This document shows, in pieces, positions 32,001 to 43,673 of a stretch of DNA of 64,000 nt. The DNA is taken from assembly GCA_973895155.1 (NCBI GenBank), contig OZ316898.1, forward strand, positions 16,306,001 to 16,370,000, read 5' to 3'. The DNA is from Marsupella aquatica. Taxonomy: Eukaryota > Marchantiophyta. The notes under the pieces were generated by a model. It did no database searches. It was not told the origin of the DNA and saw only the letters and a program-made list of their open reading frames with translations. The translations under genes and the position numbers were made by a program. How positions within the stretch are numbered: position 1 is the stretch's first letter; every line of letters starts with the position of its first letter.

Positions 32001-33231
32001 CGATCAAAACTCCTTGTCAGGTAAGGTCTTCCTGGTATCAACCTTGGTCTTATTACCCATCGGCAAGCCAAACACTTCAGCAATCACCCGGGGAGTGAGA
32101 TAGAAATCCTTCCCATACACCCTTGTGGAATTGGTCTCGGACTCCCATGATCCCACAAATTCTAACAAGTCTGAGTCCGGCACCTCCGGCTTCAGCCATG
32201 GTAATCTTACGAAGGCTTCCAAGCCGGATCCGGCCATGAAGCCTTGGTACTTCTTGGTCTGCATAGTTGTAAAGCATGCATCCTCCTCCCGTGCAAAGTG
32301 TAATTGCACTTCCTTTGGTAGGGTCGCCGTCCAGCCTTTCCAGGTGTCATCGTTTGTTGGAATGGCATTGATGGGGTCGACCTCCTCCTCCTCGGCTTCT
32401 CTCTACCTCCTGCTCTGCTGTTCTGCTGGCTTCTTTGGTGCCGCCGACCTCGTTCTTTTTGCCGGGGTGGCCTCTTCGTTGTTGTTCCCCTTCCTCTTCA
32501 TCTCAGCTCCCGTGGATGTCTCTCCTAGCACGGTTGCCTTTGTCCACCCCTCCGTGCTACCCTTCAACTCCCAGTGTATGTTGTTGCAGCGTTTGATGGC
32601 TTCTCGGATGCCGATGACTCTATCTTCGCAAAACAGCAGGTCGTCTAGCTCGTTGCCAGTAGGCGTCCACAGGAATTCAGCCTTGATGAGTTCTCCTCCT
32701 AAGAAAGAAGCTTTTTGCAGCTCCCACAATCGGGCAAGCTCCTGCCATTCTCGAGCTGCTCTCTCCGATTCTTCGTCCTCGTAAGTCCCAATGTACTCAG
32801 TTGCCCGTTCGAACAGGCATCCCCAAAAATGTGCCGCTTGATTGACGTTGCTCATACCCTTCTCGAGTTGATAGTTGGTATATGTTCCCACCTTGAGCGC
32901 TTGCCTAAGCAGTTGACAGTAGTTGGCCGCCCGTAGTCGCCTGCCTAGTTCGTGCTTGCAAATGGGCCACTACTCCTCACGAGCGGTCCTTACCCCTCTC
33001 CTCCTAAGGTTCTCCCTCCCGTTGGTTACCCCTAGCCGCCGGCACTTAGCGTGCCCTAACCCTAATCATATTCTCTCCCCTGGCGTCCTTACTTCCGGCC
33101 TCGGCTTGGGTTCCATAGTCACCCTTAATTGTTTATATTTTCCTTATTTATGTAACTATACTAAGGTGTTTCTAGGGTACACTTCCCTTTTCCCCTTAAA
33201 CTAGCCCAGTGATTCCTGGCTAGGCATCACA
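29100..33231 (-). mobile_element. Solo LTR of family LTR1 (copy 2), GTACT duplication
   Basis: This is the same family as 1851-6519. It starts TGTGATGCCTAGC (33231) and ends GACGCACCACA (29100), 4,132 bp, flanked by GTACT at 29095-29099 and 33232-33236. No primer site follows, so it is a solo LTR. Relative to copy 1 it lacks roughly 0.6 kb of the coiled-coil region (junction near 30497) and has several other small changes. Confidence 0.92.
30004..33118 (-). pseudogene. Second copy of the LTR1-encoded protein, decayed
   Basis: The fragments 32891-32403, 32309-32004, 31934-31593, 31600-31343, 31273-30365 and 30489-30004 line up with the protein in copy 1. The ancestral start (MEPKPRPEVR, about 33118) is followed by an early stop. 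The N-terminal part ends at a TAG four codons after the place where copy 1 has its TAG. Frameshifts occur near 31990, 31820 and 31340, and an internal deletion removes the coiled-coil centre. The LPWLKPEVPDSDLLEFVGSW and IYGKDFYLTP-type core is still readable. Confidence 0.8.
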
Positions 33232-34953
33232 GTACTGTTCCACCTGTATGATCGTGCAGAGGGAGATCTCGGATCGTGGCTCAATCATGTGTAGGGTAGT
33301 CCGTATGAAGTTAAGCCGCTCCATGCAGATTAAGTTGGTGCACGACCCCTGCTTGTATCTGTTGTCCATCTTACCTTCAGGTTTGAAGTGCCAAGGTGTA
33401 TACTCCTTATCCCAAATTTGGAGTTCAACCGGCACCGGCCCGGTTGGCAGGCAGAAGATCTGTGCTAACCGATGCTCCATGAGTGATAAGGTCTGTCCTG
33501 AAACCTTGGTGGTCGATGCGTTAGTGTCAAAATTGGAGATGAACTCACAAATCTCCTTTGGCCCGGCTGCGCACGGTCTCCATAGCAAGTGAGCGAACTG
33601 CTCCAATTGATGCTCCTTGAGGTAGTCCGCGTGGTCGAGTTTCTTGATTGCGATCCAGACTACCTCGGGGACGCGGATTACCTGTAATAAGTTAGACTTG
33701 GGATTATCCGAGGGCCGTCGGGTCTAGTTGGCCGGGGGGTTCACCGAGGCAGATACAGGAGCGACGTTGGTTCGCGTTGTCAATTCGGGGGCCGGCGTTG
33801 TCCTTGCTCGCTTACGAGAATATTGCTCGAGCTGCGGACTAACTCGCTCGGAACCCAAAGAACACTCGGTGTTGTTCATGGGATGGACTTGGGACTGGTT
33901 TGGGGGTATGCCGGTGGTCATCGACTGAGGGGCTGGTGGTGTCGGTGTAGCCATATCCCAATTGAAGGCGTTGGAGCTTTCCCCGAGGAACGTAAGATTA
34001 CGCGCCGCTTCCCGTTGTCTGCTGATGTCTTTTTGGCGCTTTTCGGCTACAATCTGCTGGTCTAGGTACCCCGGGATCTTGTCAAACTCCGCTTGAGTAA
34101 GCCGCTGGCTGCCCTTCAGCCTAAAGAACTTTGCGAGGACTTCAAGAATCGCCTCTGCTACCGATCTAAGCCCTTCCTCGCTGAGATATAGCTCGATGAT
34201 GTAGTCCCACAGCTCATTGTAGCTGGAATCCCTGGTGATGGTTGTCTTCTCGCAGTTAACCTGCGCTACCTTGGCCACCAACTTTGCGTATCTTCTTTCG
34301 TAAGCAGCTTTCTCGGGATAAGAGTACCAGTAAGTCTCAGAGAACTTAGCACCAACCTCACCAAACAAGGTCCAGAATCCCAAGGCTGTAAGGGTCATAC
34401 TAACCTTTGTAGTCTGGTTCGTCGAGTCCGCGTTCCCGCCCGGTCGGTCCGCTTACTGGTGGAGGCCTTACTCGCCCTGACTAAATCTTGCCATAACCCA
34501 CTCTTATCCCTCAATGATCTCCTCGTAAAGGTCAGCTTGATTCGAGCAAAAAGGCAAGAGAATGGCAGTGTCCGCAAATTCCGAAAGGTAGAAATGAGCA
34601 AATGGCCCACAGCGTCATCGACTCCGCTCTTATGGAGGTGCTAGGGTGAGCTTTGAGCATGAGTGGGCAAGGCCATTCCGGTCGTTGATGATGAGGTGAA
34701 GTTGGCGTCTCGGTCCAAGCGTGATTCTTCTAACGGATTTTACTCCACCGCCGCCATCGTACCGCGGTCGAGCGTAATAACCCTCTACCTTAATTTGTAA
34801 TCATCCGATCAACTAACCTACTCCTAATCTATTCATAATGGCAAAGACAGCTATTCATGCTATTCTAGCTACGGCTACGATCCTAATGACCGTATAAGAC
34901 CTAATCTAGGACCTGCGTTCGGTTAAGTGACACGTTACCTGTGTCACAGAAGG

Positions 34954-36160
34954 ACCAATACTTTTGAGCGATGTGTTTTGCTAAGACTCTCACTATAGGT
35001 GCTAGGTAGTTCCTAGACCACACATAAAAGTTATGAAGTCAAGTGGGGTCTTAACCTAGGAGTTCTGAGTAATTTGGCAAAACTTAAAATAACCAACTAG
35101 CGGGTCCTGGAGAAAATGGCTAAGGGTAATTTTGTATTTTTGAGTTTAGAATTGAGTTTAGTATAGCCCATAATATCCCTCGAATATCTTAGAAGTACTT
35201 GGTCACCTTTTCTTACTTTTTGGGAGCATCTCAAAGTTAAGGAAAAGTAGTGCACATTATAGATATGGGCAAACTTAGGTCACTTTTAGAAAAGTCATTG
35301 TGAAATATTTAACAAGTTGGATAAATTGATGAGGGAGTACTATGTCCAAGGATTCCAGGGATATATTCAGAAGTCCCCTTCAGCCAAGTGTCGCAAAGTT
35401 GATTAAACCCTCACAAGGTAAGACCCACTCATTCCTTTTCTTATAAGCTCTTATTGGGCAAACATCGCTCTCTGCGTACACCTTGCCAGCAAGGCAAGAC
35501 CCATGATACTGTTCGACTACCACAGACAGTCCCAAGCGGCCAAGTGGTGCTTCTGAATTTCTGTTGTTGAGTTGCGCCTTCCCAGATGCCGTAGTCACTA
35601 CTGCTCCTTAGCGTGCACCTACATAGGTGCTGACCCAATGAAGAGAGGGATCGAGCCTTGGTACTGTACTCCTACACAGTCTGAGCTCGGGTGCCTATTC
35701 TTCATTTCCTGTTGAATGTTCCATTTTTTTAGCGGATTGCTGCTCTGCCCTTTTGCCATGGGTCGCCGGTCTGCTGGTTGCTATCAGCAGATTAAGAACA
35801 AGTCATATCCTAAGTCCCGGTGTTGCAGTGGTGTCCCCGACCCTAAGATGCCACCCGAAATCATCTTTCTTGTTTCCTGCTGCTACTGATGTATGTATGT
35901 TCTCCCGTATTTTTGCTTACTGATTGGTCTCTCCACACTTCTTGCTTGACATGACTGTTTTGCTCCTCCCTGTATCAGAACATGCCTTGTGCCCCGTGCT
36001 CTGGCGGTGGGGTGGGGGGGGTGAACAGACGACCTTAAGGTCCACTAAATTTATAGGAACCGTGCAATAGTTCAGCTGATTTTAGCAGCAAGTTCCCTTG
36101 CTTTCCCCTGTTTTTGCTAAGATCCCTCCCCACTAATCACATGCATCCTTTACTTTTCTC
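34954..36160. other. Gene-free flank of LTR2
   Basis: No coding family is recognised. The section 35380-36160 is more GC-balanced and may be the upstream part of the old LTR1-like relic that follows, but I could not align it. There is a G-rich run near 36010. Confidence 0.4.
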
Positions 36161-36164
36161 GGTG

Positions 36165-36434
36165 GCCTAGAGAAGGCCGGTTGCATATCTCATGACCCAA
36201 TGAAGGATCTGTCTAGTATATGAAGAGAATAAGGAGAGGCCTAGAGTAGGCCGGTTGCATATCTCATGACCCAATGAAGGATCTGTCTAGTATATGTGGT
36301 TCAAAAGTTAGTAAAGAGCTTTAGCAACGTCCCATGCCAATAATCCGCAGGCGGCCTTGGCAAGAGCGAAACCGATGGGAATCGGCTTGTTCAGGGCGGG
36401 TTCTTGGGTTTAGAGAGCCATGGGATGTACCACA
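36165..36434 (+). repeat. Relic of an LTR1-family LTR 3' end, plus orientation
   Basis: The segment CTCATGACCCAATGAAGGATC followed by GTCCCATGCC, CGAAACC and GAGAGCCATGGGATGTACCACA matches in order the last 400 bp of LTR1. A 75-bp piece around CTCATGACCC is duplicated in tandem (about 36165-36240 and 36240-36300). It ends in CACA at 36434 like LTR1. No target duplication was found. Confidence 0.75.
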
Positions 36435-36439
36435 ACTTG

Positions 36440-37510
36440 GAACACTGCGTTAAATGCAATTCCAATAGGAAACCATAGTCCATTTCAACAACGATAGGAG
36501 ACACATTCCATAGTATATGCATCACAAATTTCCAACCCGTCTTCAACCAATCAAATATAAGTGTTTGATTGCTAGGACATTGGAAAATGCTATCAATTAT
36601 ATGTTTGCTACAAAAACACACTTCCGTTTAGTATTGAATTGCTCACCAAAGATATCCAATTGAACGTGAATGGCAATGTGCAATCCATGCCAAATCGCAA
36701 CTTGCAATTACAAATTGATTGGAAAACAACTCATGCTTATCTTTGTGAAAGGGTCTCCAATTCATTGTGAATGGGATAACAATTGGACTAATTTGTCCAT
36801 TTCCACTCAACAAAGAATGAAATTCCAATAGATTGTGAATTGAAAAGCTTTTTCCAGTTGTGGTTAAGTTGGAGCTTATGTTTCTGATAGTAGACTTGAC
36901 ATTGTTTGATTTGCGTGAGATCGGAAAGTAAACTCGCCAATGCGTTTAGAATGGTGGGGTATGGCATGCGCGTGACAGTAGACCGGAAACAGGTTTACTA
37001 GTACCAGCAAAAATTTTCTGCTTCCAAGAAAAATGACAATATCAAAATATTTCCTAAAAAGTCACATTTTCAAAAAAAATTAAATTATAACATTTTTGGC
37101 TAGCTTTGGGCGCTAGCATTACCAGAGCCAAAAACAAAGACTTTTTTTCCCAAAAACAAAATTCCAGAAACATTTTCAAAAAAAATTCAAAACAAATTAC
37201 CACTCATTTTCCTGTTACCAGTTTGTGTTTCTTGTTACTGTCTGCTCTTTCCTATCGTTTGTAAATACCCCAAATGGAATTGGAAAGTTTTGCATTGACA
37301 GAAAGTGAAAATTGGACTAGGCCCCAAAATGTACTAGTGGTTTATTCTGGAAGGTGGAATAGTTTGTCACTATTGATTTGAGCGTCCCATGTGTGTTGAA
37401 GCATGCCCAACAATGATGTTTTACATGTATCCGCCCGCTAAAGTCAATCCAACTGCTTTGGCACACATGTCCCGCCATGCAGTTCATATGGGGTTTCACC
37501 ATCCTAGTCA
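36440..37510. other. AT-rich non-coding DNA
   Basis: It is dense in CAATT/AATTG words (36450-36860) and A/T runs (37010-37200). AATTCCAAT near 36455 and ATGGAATTGG near 37273 are loosely inverted, which could mark an old MITE. No gene was seen. Confidence 0.35.
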
Positions 37511-37516
37511 AAGGGT

Positions 37517-38337
37517 GTGGTCCCGGGATTGAGGCCAAGAAAGTGGCAAAGAGACTTGGACAAGGGATTCCAGATGAACCCTACACTGACTCCTGTAGGT
37601 GTCAAGAATTTTGTAACAAGGACCTTAGATAAGGGGTTTTGCGATTCATCCATTGAAGAAATTTATGGAGAAAAAGCAAAGGAGATATTTGAATCACTCC
37701 AGGTTGTTGCAACCCCTCAGAAATTTGCTTCTATTTTGCAGTGTTTGTAAAAGATCAGAAGCCAAGGAAAAGGGGAATTAGAGTCCATCTCCAAGATGCA
37801 AAAGAACATCAGACTGCCCTTCCTTCAAAGGTACTTACATTTTGGCGGGCTTTTTGGCCAAGGTTTTGCGGCTGACAGTGCAACATTTTCAAAATGAAGG
37901 TGAACATTTTCAAAATGACGGTGGTGAAGGGGGACGGGTCTACAGGATATTACAATTGGAGGATTCATGGCTATCAATGCACAAGTGGGATGAATCACGG
38001 TGCAAAATGTCTTCTTCAATGGACTCCACGACCCTCAACAGGAGACCTACACAGTCTTCCAATTTTCATAGTCATTTCACAACATTCACGTGAGGGGGTG
38101 GAAGATGGAAAACATGAAGAGCACTGGAATGTGTGGGACCATATGAGGAACTCAAATATGTTTTTAGAGGCATATCGAGTGGCAAGGATGATTGACAATC
38201 GATCGGTGGAGGCCCAAATTTTTCCATTATGGCAAGCTCAAAATGCTCCAAGGATGGCGCTCGTGGTGGGTTGTCATTGGAGGCAATGGGAAAATTTGAT
38301 TTTCCTGGTGAGTTTTCTGTATTTCACACAAATAATA
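37517..38337 (+). pseudogene. Degenerate coding-like stretch, unrecognised
   Basis: Short plus frames (37517-37750 and 37894-38361) have reasonable composition but no known motif, and are interrupted by stops. GAACATTTTCAAAATGA is duplicated at about 37878-37920. The stretch ends where a truncated LINE inserted at 38338. Confidence 0.25.
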
Positions 38338-38625
38338 GGATGGCATCTCAAATCTTGGTGAAAGATTTGTATGCATTGTTTGGTCTGCCCCCTCAGCAAC
38401 TTGGAAGATATATCTTTGCGGTGGATAGGGAAAGGAGAATAGGTTTGGAAAATCTTTCAGGGCTCTCTAGGTCCATAGTTTCTTTGAGGACATAGTTGTC
38501 CTCTTCTGAGCAATCTCTTTTGGTTGCTCTTTTCTTTGATTGCATTGTACTTTACTTTTTGTGGCAGCTCCTTTGACTTTCATGGTCCCGGAGCTTATAA
38601 TACATTACCATTACCATTACCATAT
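38338..38625 (+). mobile_element. LINE family A, copy 3, 5'-truncated 3' end
   Basis: It is nearly identical to the last 290 bp of the LINE at 48.3-50.8 kb: the last 50 or so codons (MASQILVKDLYALFGLPPQQ), the 3' UTR and a (CCATTA) tail ending near 38625. It is a typical severe 5' truncation. Confidence 0.92.
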
Positions 38626-38774
38626 AGAGTCCGACGCTAGCAATAGAAACGCGGAATTAAATCAAGTATTAAACCAAAAAGCGATATGATTCATCAACTA
38701 CCGTTCATGCAACCCAACCACATTTATTTGCGAGAAAATATGTGCCAGTGTCATTGAATAGCATCACCGGCTAG

Positions 38775-38869
38775 ATTGCTTTCACGACGACCTTCGTGGC
38801 TCTGCTGCTACCCGAGACCAAAAATGTCCGGCTCCAGGAGATGGTATTCATCTGGCAAAGGCGTTGATT
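38775..38869 (+). pseudogene. Sugar transporter (STP-like MFS) C-terminal relic
   Basis: One frame reads IAFTTTFVALLLPETKNVRL then QEMVFIWQRR and a stop. This matches the end of the last membrane helix and the PETK signature of plant hexose/proton symporters, where the family continues HWFW. TGG-to-TGA style decay explains the stop. No other transporter exons were seen nearby, so it is an isolated fragment. Confidence 0.6.
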
Positions 38870-39500
38870 TGGAGAAGCTATGTATGTTGTGATGACAACA
38901 AAGCATGTTATATAAAACCATGTGAAATAGAGTGCCACAGCTTCAAGGAGCAGCCAAGGTCACCCCAAAGTCCTCTAAGCCCATGAGCTTCCAACCTACC
39001 AACGGAAAATCCTACCTTCTGTATATATAAACTATATGTCTTGAGTTCACAAATGAGCAGATATTGGAGACTGTTCCCTGTTAGCTCTACCGTCCTGTTT
39101 GTAGGCACCTTCACAGAAATGTTTAGACGAGAGCCCTATTGTAGGGAAGGGAGCCCCATGAATCTCTATATTTTCGTGAGTCGCATTGTTCAGATGAAGA
39201 ATTTCAATTGCAAACTAAGATGAATTCTACCTAGATAAGTAGGTTGGGAACAAAGATTTTAACATTTGATTTCTCGGAGAAAAGTCTCTACGTAATAAGC
39301 AAGGAGTAAATTGAGATTATAGAGTCTTGTCTCGTTTGTCGTGAAGACTTATCGACGGCTCATGATAAACCCTTGGGAAAATGAGCCCAAAAGCAACAGA
39401 CCTCAAAGTCATCTACAAGGGTTGGCCCACCCGAGACCGTCTGTTTCCAGTAGGAAGTTTTATTGATAAAAAACACTCTTCCAGGCTTGTACAACATAAG
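38870..39500. other. No supported gene
   Basis: Only short, unsupported frames occur on both strands. No repeat or RNA gene was recognised. Confidence 0.5.
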
Positions 39501-39504
39501 CAGG

Positions 39505-39620
39505 ATTGTATGGTAATGTATCGCTCGGGGACTGTAAAAGTCAAAGGAGCCGCAAGAAAAAGAAAGTAAAATGCAAAGAAATGAGGAATCAAAAGAAATT
39601 GCTCAAAAGAGTATGTTACT
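39505..39620 (-). mobile_element. LINE family A-related 3' end relic
   Basis: TGGTAATGTAT, then GTCAAAGGAGCCGC and AAAAGAAATTGCTCAAAAGAG match the 3' UTR and tail of LINE A on minus, but are clearly more diverged than copies 1-3. It is an older or sister-family insertion. Confidence 0.65.
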
Positions 39621-41680
39621 CTCACCTTAAAATCGCTTCAAGATTTTCTCTCTGTATTTTTCTGACTTTATGGAAGGCAATGTACATCACAGGCTGGGGC
39701 AATTTGAGATTTTCCCTCTACTTGTCTCTGGTACAAACAGTAAAATCTCAGCTTTCATGAATTTCGGGTTTGTCTACAAGTGTGACTGATGGAGAAGGAA
39801 GACCAGAAGTAATAGGAATATAATTTTTCCAGGTATGTACTGTAAGTGTACTAACTCGTGTATGACATTATGGACAACACGAGTCCCTCAATACTTGGGC
39901 TAAGTAAGCCCTCGTTTTATTGGGACATTACAACCCTCATTGATTGCTATGGAATCAGGGCACTACTAATTGACAAGATTTGATTGTTAGGGTTAAGCTG
40001 TCTCACTAATTTGGTAAACCCTTGGACCTATATGCTGCTATGTGTGAGGAAGACATTGTGTGCCCACGTTTCTGACAAGCTGGAAAATATTGAATAGTCT
40101 ACGAGGCTCAGAAGTTGCTGCCATTGTCTTGAGCATCCCTTCATGATGTCCATGGAAGAAAGTGTGTGTTTGTACGTAGTAGGAAATACTGAGAAACGAT
40201 GCACCCCCTCCCCACTGGTTCCAACTCCAGAACTGCAATAACCCTAAATGACTTAGATCTAATATTTTTCTTATATTTGTGGCTTTTTGGCATCATTCCC
40301 AAAGACAATTTCATGGCCTCTGTGTTGTGAATCTTGCGAGCGAGAGTGTTCCAAGATTTCAAAATTCAATGACGAGATTACTTAAGTTTCATTATTCGAT
40401 TCCAGATCTCTGCTCGGAATTGCGGGTTAACTAAGGCCGATCTTCTTCTTCGGGTAGATTAGCCATTGAAATCTCACCTTGAATTCAACGTAATCTGAAA
40501 TTTCAATGTTCGGTGTGGGGATTACGGTTCTATTCTTTCGTTTTGAATTTCCTACTCAGCGTTTGGATCAGTTACAAGAGCCTGAGGATAAAAGCCCCAA
40601 TATACAGCATGGCATTGGGCCATTGAAAGAGCTTAAAAATTCATATCAGAGCTTCCAGAAATTTGAACAATGAATGCAATGCTATTGATAAAGCCCTCTT
40701 TTTCAGAATTGCATATTACCAAGAAACTTTCATTATCGTTAAAATTCGTATATTTGGCAACCAGCAAGCGCAAAAAATGTGCTGTCGTCATTGTTGGTGC
40801 GATTGCTCTGTCTTGTTTCCCATAGCCGCTGCTGCTGCAACTGCTACCGCTGTTGCAGCTGCTCCGACCTTCACACTTCCTGCAGCTTTGCACATTGCCG
40901 CTGCTTTGCCCACAGCAGCAAGTGTGGCAGCAACTGCTGCCCTGAAAACTACAGTTGGTTTGTAATCCATGTGCGTTTGTGTTTTCTCCTTTGGTGGCCT
41001 TGGAATGTAGACACCCAACAAAGATATTTTCTCCTTACATTTTTCTTTCTTACCAAGGTTCCCCAGTTTGGAGCCAACCCGAGTTAATTATACGAACTAT
41101 ATGGGATTTTCTCCCGGATTTTCTGCGGCATGAATATTAGCCAATAAGGTCAGGCGCATCCTTAACGAACCTGAATACATTACAACCAAACGGGCATACT
41201 GATTGCGTCCTCCTAGCAGAGTTCTGGCATATTACCAAAGTGCTCTCATACATGCTGGATCTGTTATTCGAAAGTCAGAACAAACTATACTGGATACGTT
41301 GGAAGGAGAATGACTAGGTTAATCACGAGACGAGAGACAATGTTACATGATTGTATTACGTCTCGTTATCTTCGTAAGATGTTATTGTGTGCTTGATGAA
41401 CATGTGGGTCATCTTTTGCAATAAATCATGGTTTAGTAAGGTCTATCACCAGAGATCAATTGGAGTTGAATTTTGTCAGAGAAGTCCGTTCACGGCTTCC
41501 GAACATTGAAACTTTTGCTCTGAATAGGACCAATGTCCATTATTGAGATCTCACCGATGACTTGGTTATAACACTGTTAAGGATTCAATAGAAACTTCGG
41601 CTCGATTAAGCGTCGATGACATGTTTTTCCCCGCAGACATGTGGTCGAGTGGGAAGCAATACACTTCACTAGACATTTTA
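39621..41680. other. Gene-poor intergenic DNA
   Basis: No gene family was recognised. A GCT/GCN-rich patch at 40830-40945 gives Ala- or Cys-rich frames on both strands and is a triplet repeat rather than a gene. Confidence 0.5.
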
Positions 41681-41689
41681 CTAGACATT

Positions 41690-41878
41690 CGTAAAACTAG
41701 TTTTCGTAGAATTAAATTCAACGTAGACCTAAACGCCGTTATGTACCGTTCCAATGAAATAATGCATGATCAAAATAAGTCTCGAGTTGGCAGAAACGTT
41801 TCTGAGACATTCAATTTAAACCTCAGCGTCGTTACGTCCCGTTCCGATGAAATTATGCATGATTAAAATAAGTTTTGA
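41690..41878. repeat. Diverged tandem repeat, about 93 bp x2
   Basis: The segment around TACCGTTCCAATGAAATAATG (41741) recurs as GTCCCGTTCCGATGAAATTATG (41834), with matching flanks ending AAAATAAGT. It is non-coding. Confidence 0.7.
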
Positions 41879-41879
41879 A

Positions 41880-42600
41880 ACGAAGGCCATATAGCGTTTG
41901 TTTATGGTGTAACAAAATCATAGGGATTCAGTTCACTGTAGCAATTTGAGCCTTCTTAGTCATACTTGTGAGTCGCTCCTGATTTATCGTCTCTTTCGAG
42001 CTAATGAGATTTGATTAGATATTCCTGGAAGGTTCATGTAGAATTATCCTGTTGTAAATGATATGTAAGGTAAGACAAAGTTTACTTGAATATGAAAGCG
42101 GATAACGAGTCAAATGGACTTACGAGAGATTGGAGTTCGCATTTTGCTTGTCGAAGTTAGAACGTTTAAATTTCTCACATTTGTAAAGAGAGCTTTTGGC
42201 AGGTTGGAAATTAAGCAACACATCAAGTTTTTTCCATCCGCAGCTAGTGAGAACTCTTCCATGAAATCGAATAGGACAAAAGGAAGGCTCACATAATTGA
42301 TGTAGTTTGATCCAAGGTGTGATATGATTGGCTCAATCAAAGGTCGCATCCTTATAAATTTTAATGAGGATTAGTGACTGTGCTATATCCCACATAAATT
42401 GTTCAGGTATGTGGCTTAGAGCGCGGCTTAGAGGGGCCAGTTCGCTCACACGACGTCATGAAGAAATATCTTTGACCCCGTTTCCACTTCACTTTTCGTA
42501 CATTGATATATTTTGCACACACTTTTGTTATTGTAAAACAGTGTCTCCTCTGTCTGTGTTAATCGATGCTCCTGGTCACCTGAATTCGCAAAACTGCAGC
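41880..42600. other. No supported gene
   Basis: AT-rich sequence with short overlapping frames on both strands. None has a recognisable domain. Confidence 0.45.
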
Positions 42601-42820
42601 CTTCATGTTTTGTGAGTCGAGCTAGAGCCTTCATGTTTGAATACAAATGCAGCATATCCACATGTCTCAAAGGGAGGAGACAGTGGGTTCAGCCCGCCAT
42701 GAACGGGCAACAGTACCGAATCACCGATCAATGTTTAGGTAAAGGTCTCCAATTCAAGGCCCATCGTCATGGTCACAGACCCAAAGAAGTTCTGAGAACA
42801 TTCGATCATTAACACCAGCC

Positions 42821-43234
42821 TTGCGAGGTAGTCCTACCCGGGGTAGTAGCTATTCAAAAAATTCATCGTTGCCATTGTTGTCAGGGAAATCTTCAGGGAG
42901 ATCGTCATCATGTACGCAAAGAGGAAACAATAAAATGTCTTCGTTAAGGTTTCTGGGCTCTCGACCCAATCATTCTCAAAGTTCTAGACGAGGTGGTGCC
43001 AATTTCAGACCTCATCCCGGTGATATAGTTATTGTTCAAACCGATAGAAGGCGGACCTATTCAAGCGGGTTGGGAGGGTTTGTTGCCCTCAACTTGGACA
43101 AAGATTTTTTCGAAAAGACACTAGTTCAAGATCACCGCACCTTAGATGCATACTACACTCAAGACTTCTTCAAAGGGGACGTTGTTGTTCGGATGGGGAC
43201 ATTTGACAAATATTGGAAATGGCATCCTGCGTAG
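42821..43234 (+). CDS. Unrecognised exon-like frame (hypothetical)
   Basis: A 137-codon plus frame opens with a Ser/Arg-rich stretch. Its second half has protein-like composition (PGDIVIVQTDRRRTYSSG, LGGFVALNLDKDFFEKTLV, TFDKYWKWHPA). I do not know the family. Together with the segments at 43.7 and 46.3 kb on the same strand it may be part of one intron-bearing gene. Confidence 0.3.
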   Translation: MRGSPTRGSSYSKNSSLPLLSGKSSGRSSSCTQRGNNKMSSLRFLGSRPNHSQSSRRGGANFRPHPGDIVIVQTDRRRTYSSGLGGFVALNLDKDFFEKTLVQDHRTLDAYYTQDFFKGDVVVRMGTFDKYWKWHPA

Positions 43235-43673
43235 GGCATCTTGCTCATCCTGTTTACACTTTCCATAAAGCAATTGAAGTGAACATATTTCTAGTTCTAC
43301 CGTACCATACCATACCAACAAATATAAATAATATCTGAACTTCTCAAGGTTGCTCATATCTCCATTAAATTTTTGCCTCCGAAAGAAAACCTCATTACTA
43401 AGGAATATTCTACCACAACATTTCAAATGACTGGAGATTTACTAGTCATTAGAGTGCAAATACCATCTATGTATTCAATGATTTGTAGAGAGGCTACCCT
43501 CAAGGTTCACTGCTGACGGTGCCCTCCGCCTTGGGACCAGTTGTAGTGAATGAATCCGGTGATGCACACAATATTTTAGGATAAGCAAAAACAATGCCTG
43601 CATGGAATTATAAACCTACAAATGAAAGGGATGCTCGGAAATATGCTGACAGTTTGAAAATGTCATCGAAAGT

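Larger units (their letters stand above)
27946..34398 (-). pseudogene. LTR2-encoded large protein, split by a solo LTR1
   Basis: Starting at ATG 34398, the minus frame has the same layout as LTR1: an N-terminal helical part (FWTLFGEVGAKFSETYW), a core, a Pro-rich linker and a coiled coil (28551-27946). The core is cut at 33232. After removing 29100-33231 plus one GTACT it continues IIQVEQY then KRRNWAQFFYQRF and GGKTYVGNHIAIILAWY. The removed 4,137 bp is a multiple of three, so the frame is kept on both sides. The remaining 772 codons contain only three in-frame stops (about 33724 TAG, 28858 TGA, 28556 TAA). The role is unknown. It is homologous to the LTR1 and LTR3 proteins by ordered motifs. 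Confidence 0.75.
24439..34948 (-). mobile_element. Solo LTR of family LTR2, coding, with two nested insertions
   Basis: On minus it starts TGTGACACAGGTAACG (34948) and ends GGGGCACGACA (24439). GAAGG flanks both sides (24434-24438 and 34949-34953). Subtracting a LINE (about 24533-27062) and a solo LTR1 with its duplication (29100-33236) leaves an LTR of about 3.85 kb. There is no primer site or Gag alongside. It encodes its own large protein (34398 to 27946). The stretch 27063-27945 is its non-coding 3' part. Confidence 0.85.

Noticed and set aside
36165-36434. Complete solo LTR1-like element
   Set aside because: Only the last 270 bp can be matched, and ACTTG next to the CACA end has no partner to the left.
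40779-41087. Cys-rich or Ala-rich small protein
   Set aside because: It is produced by a GCT/GCN triplet-rich patch read in different frames on both strands.
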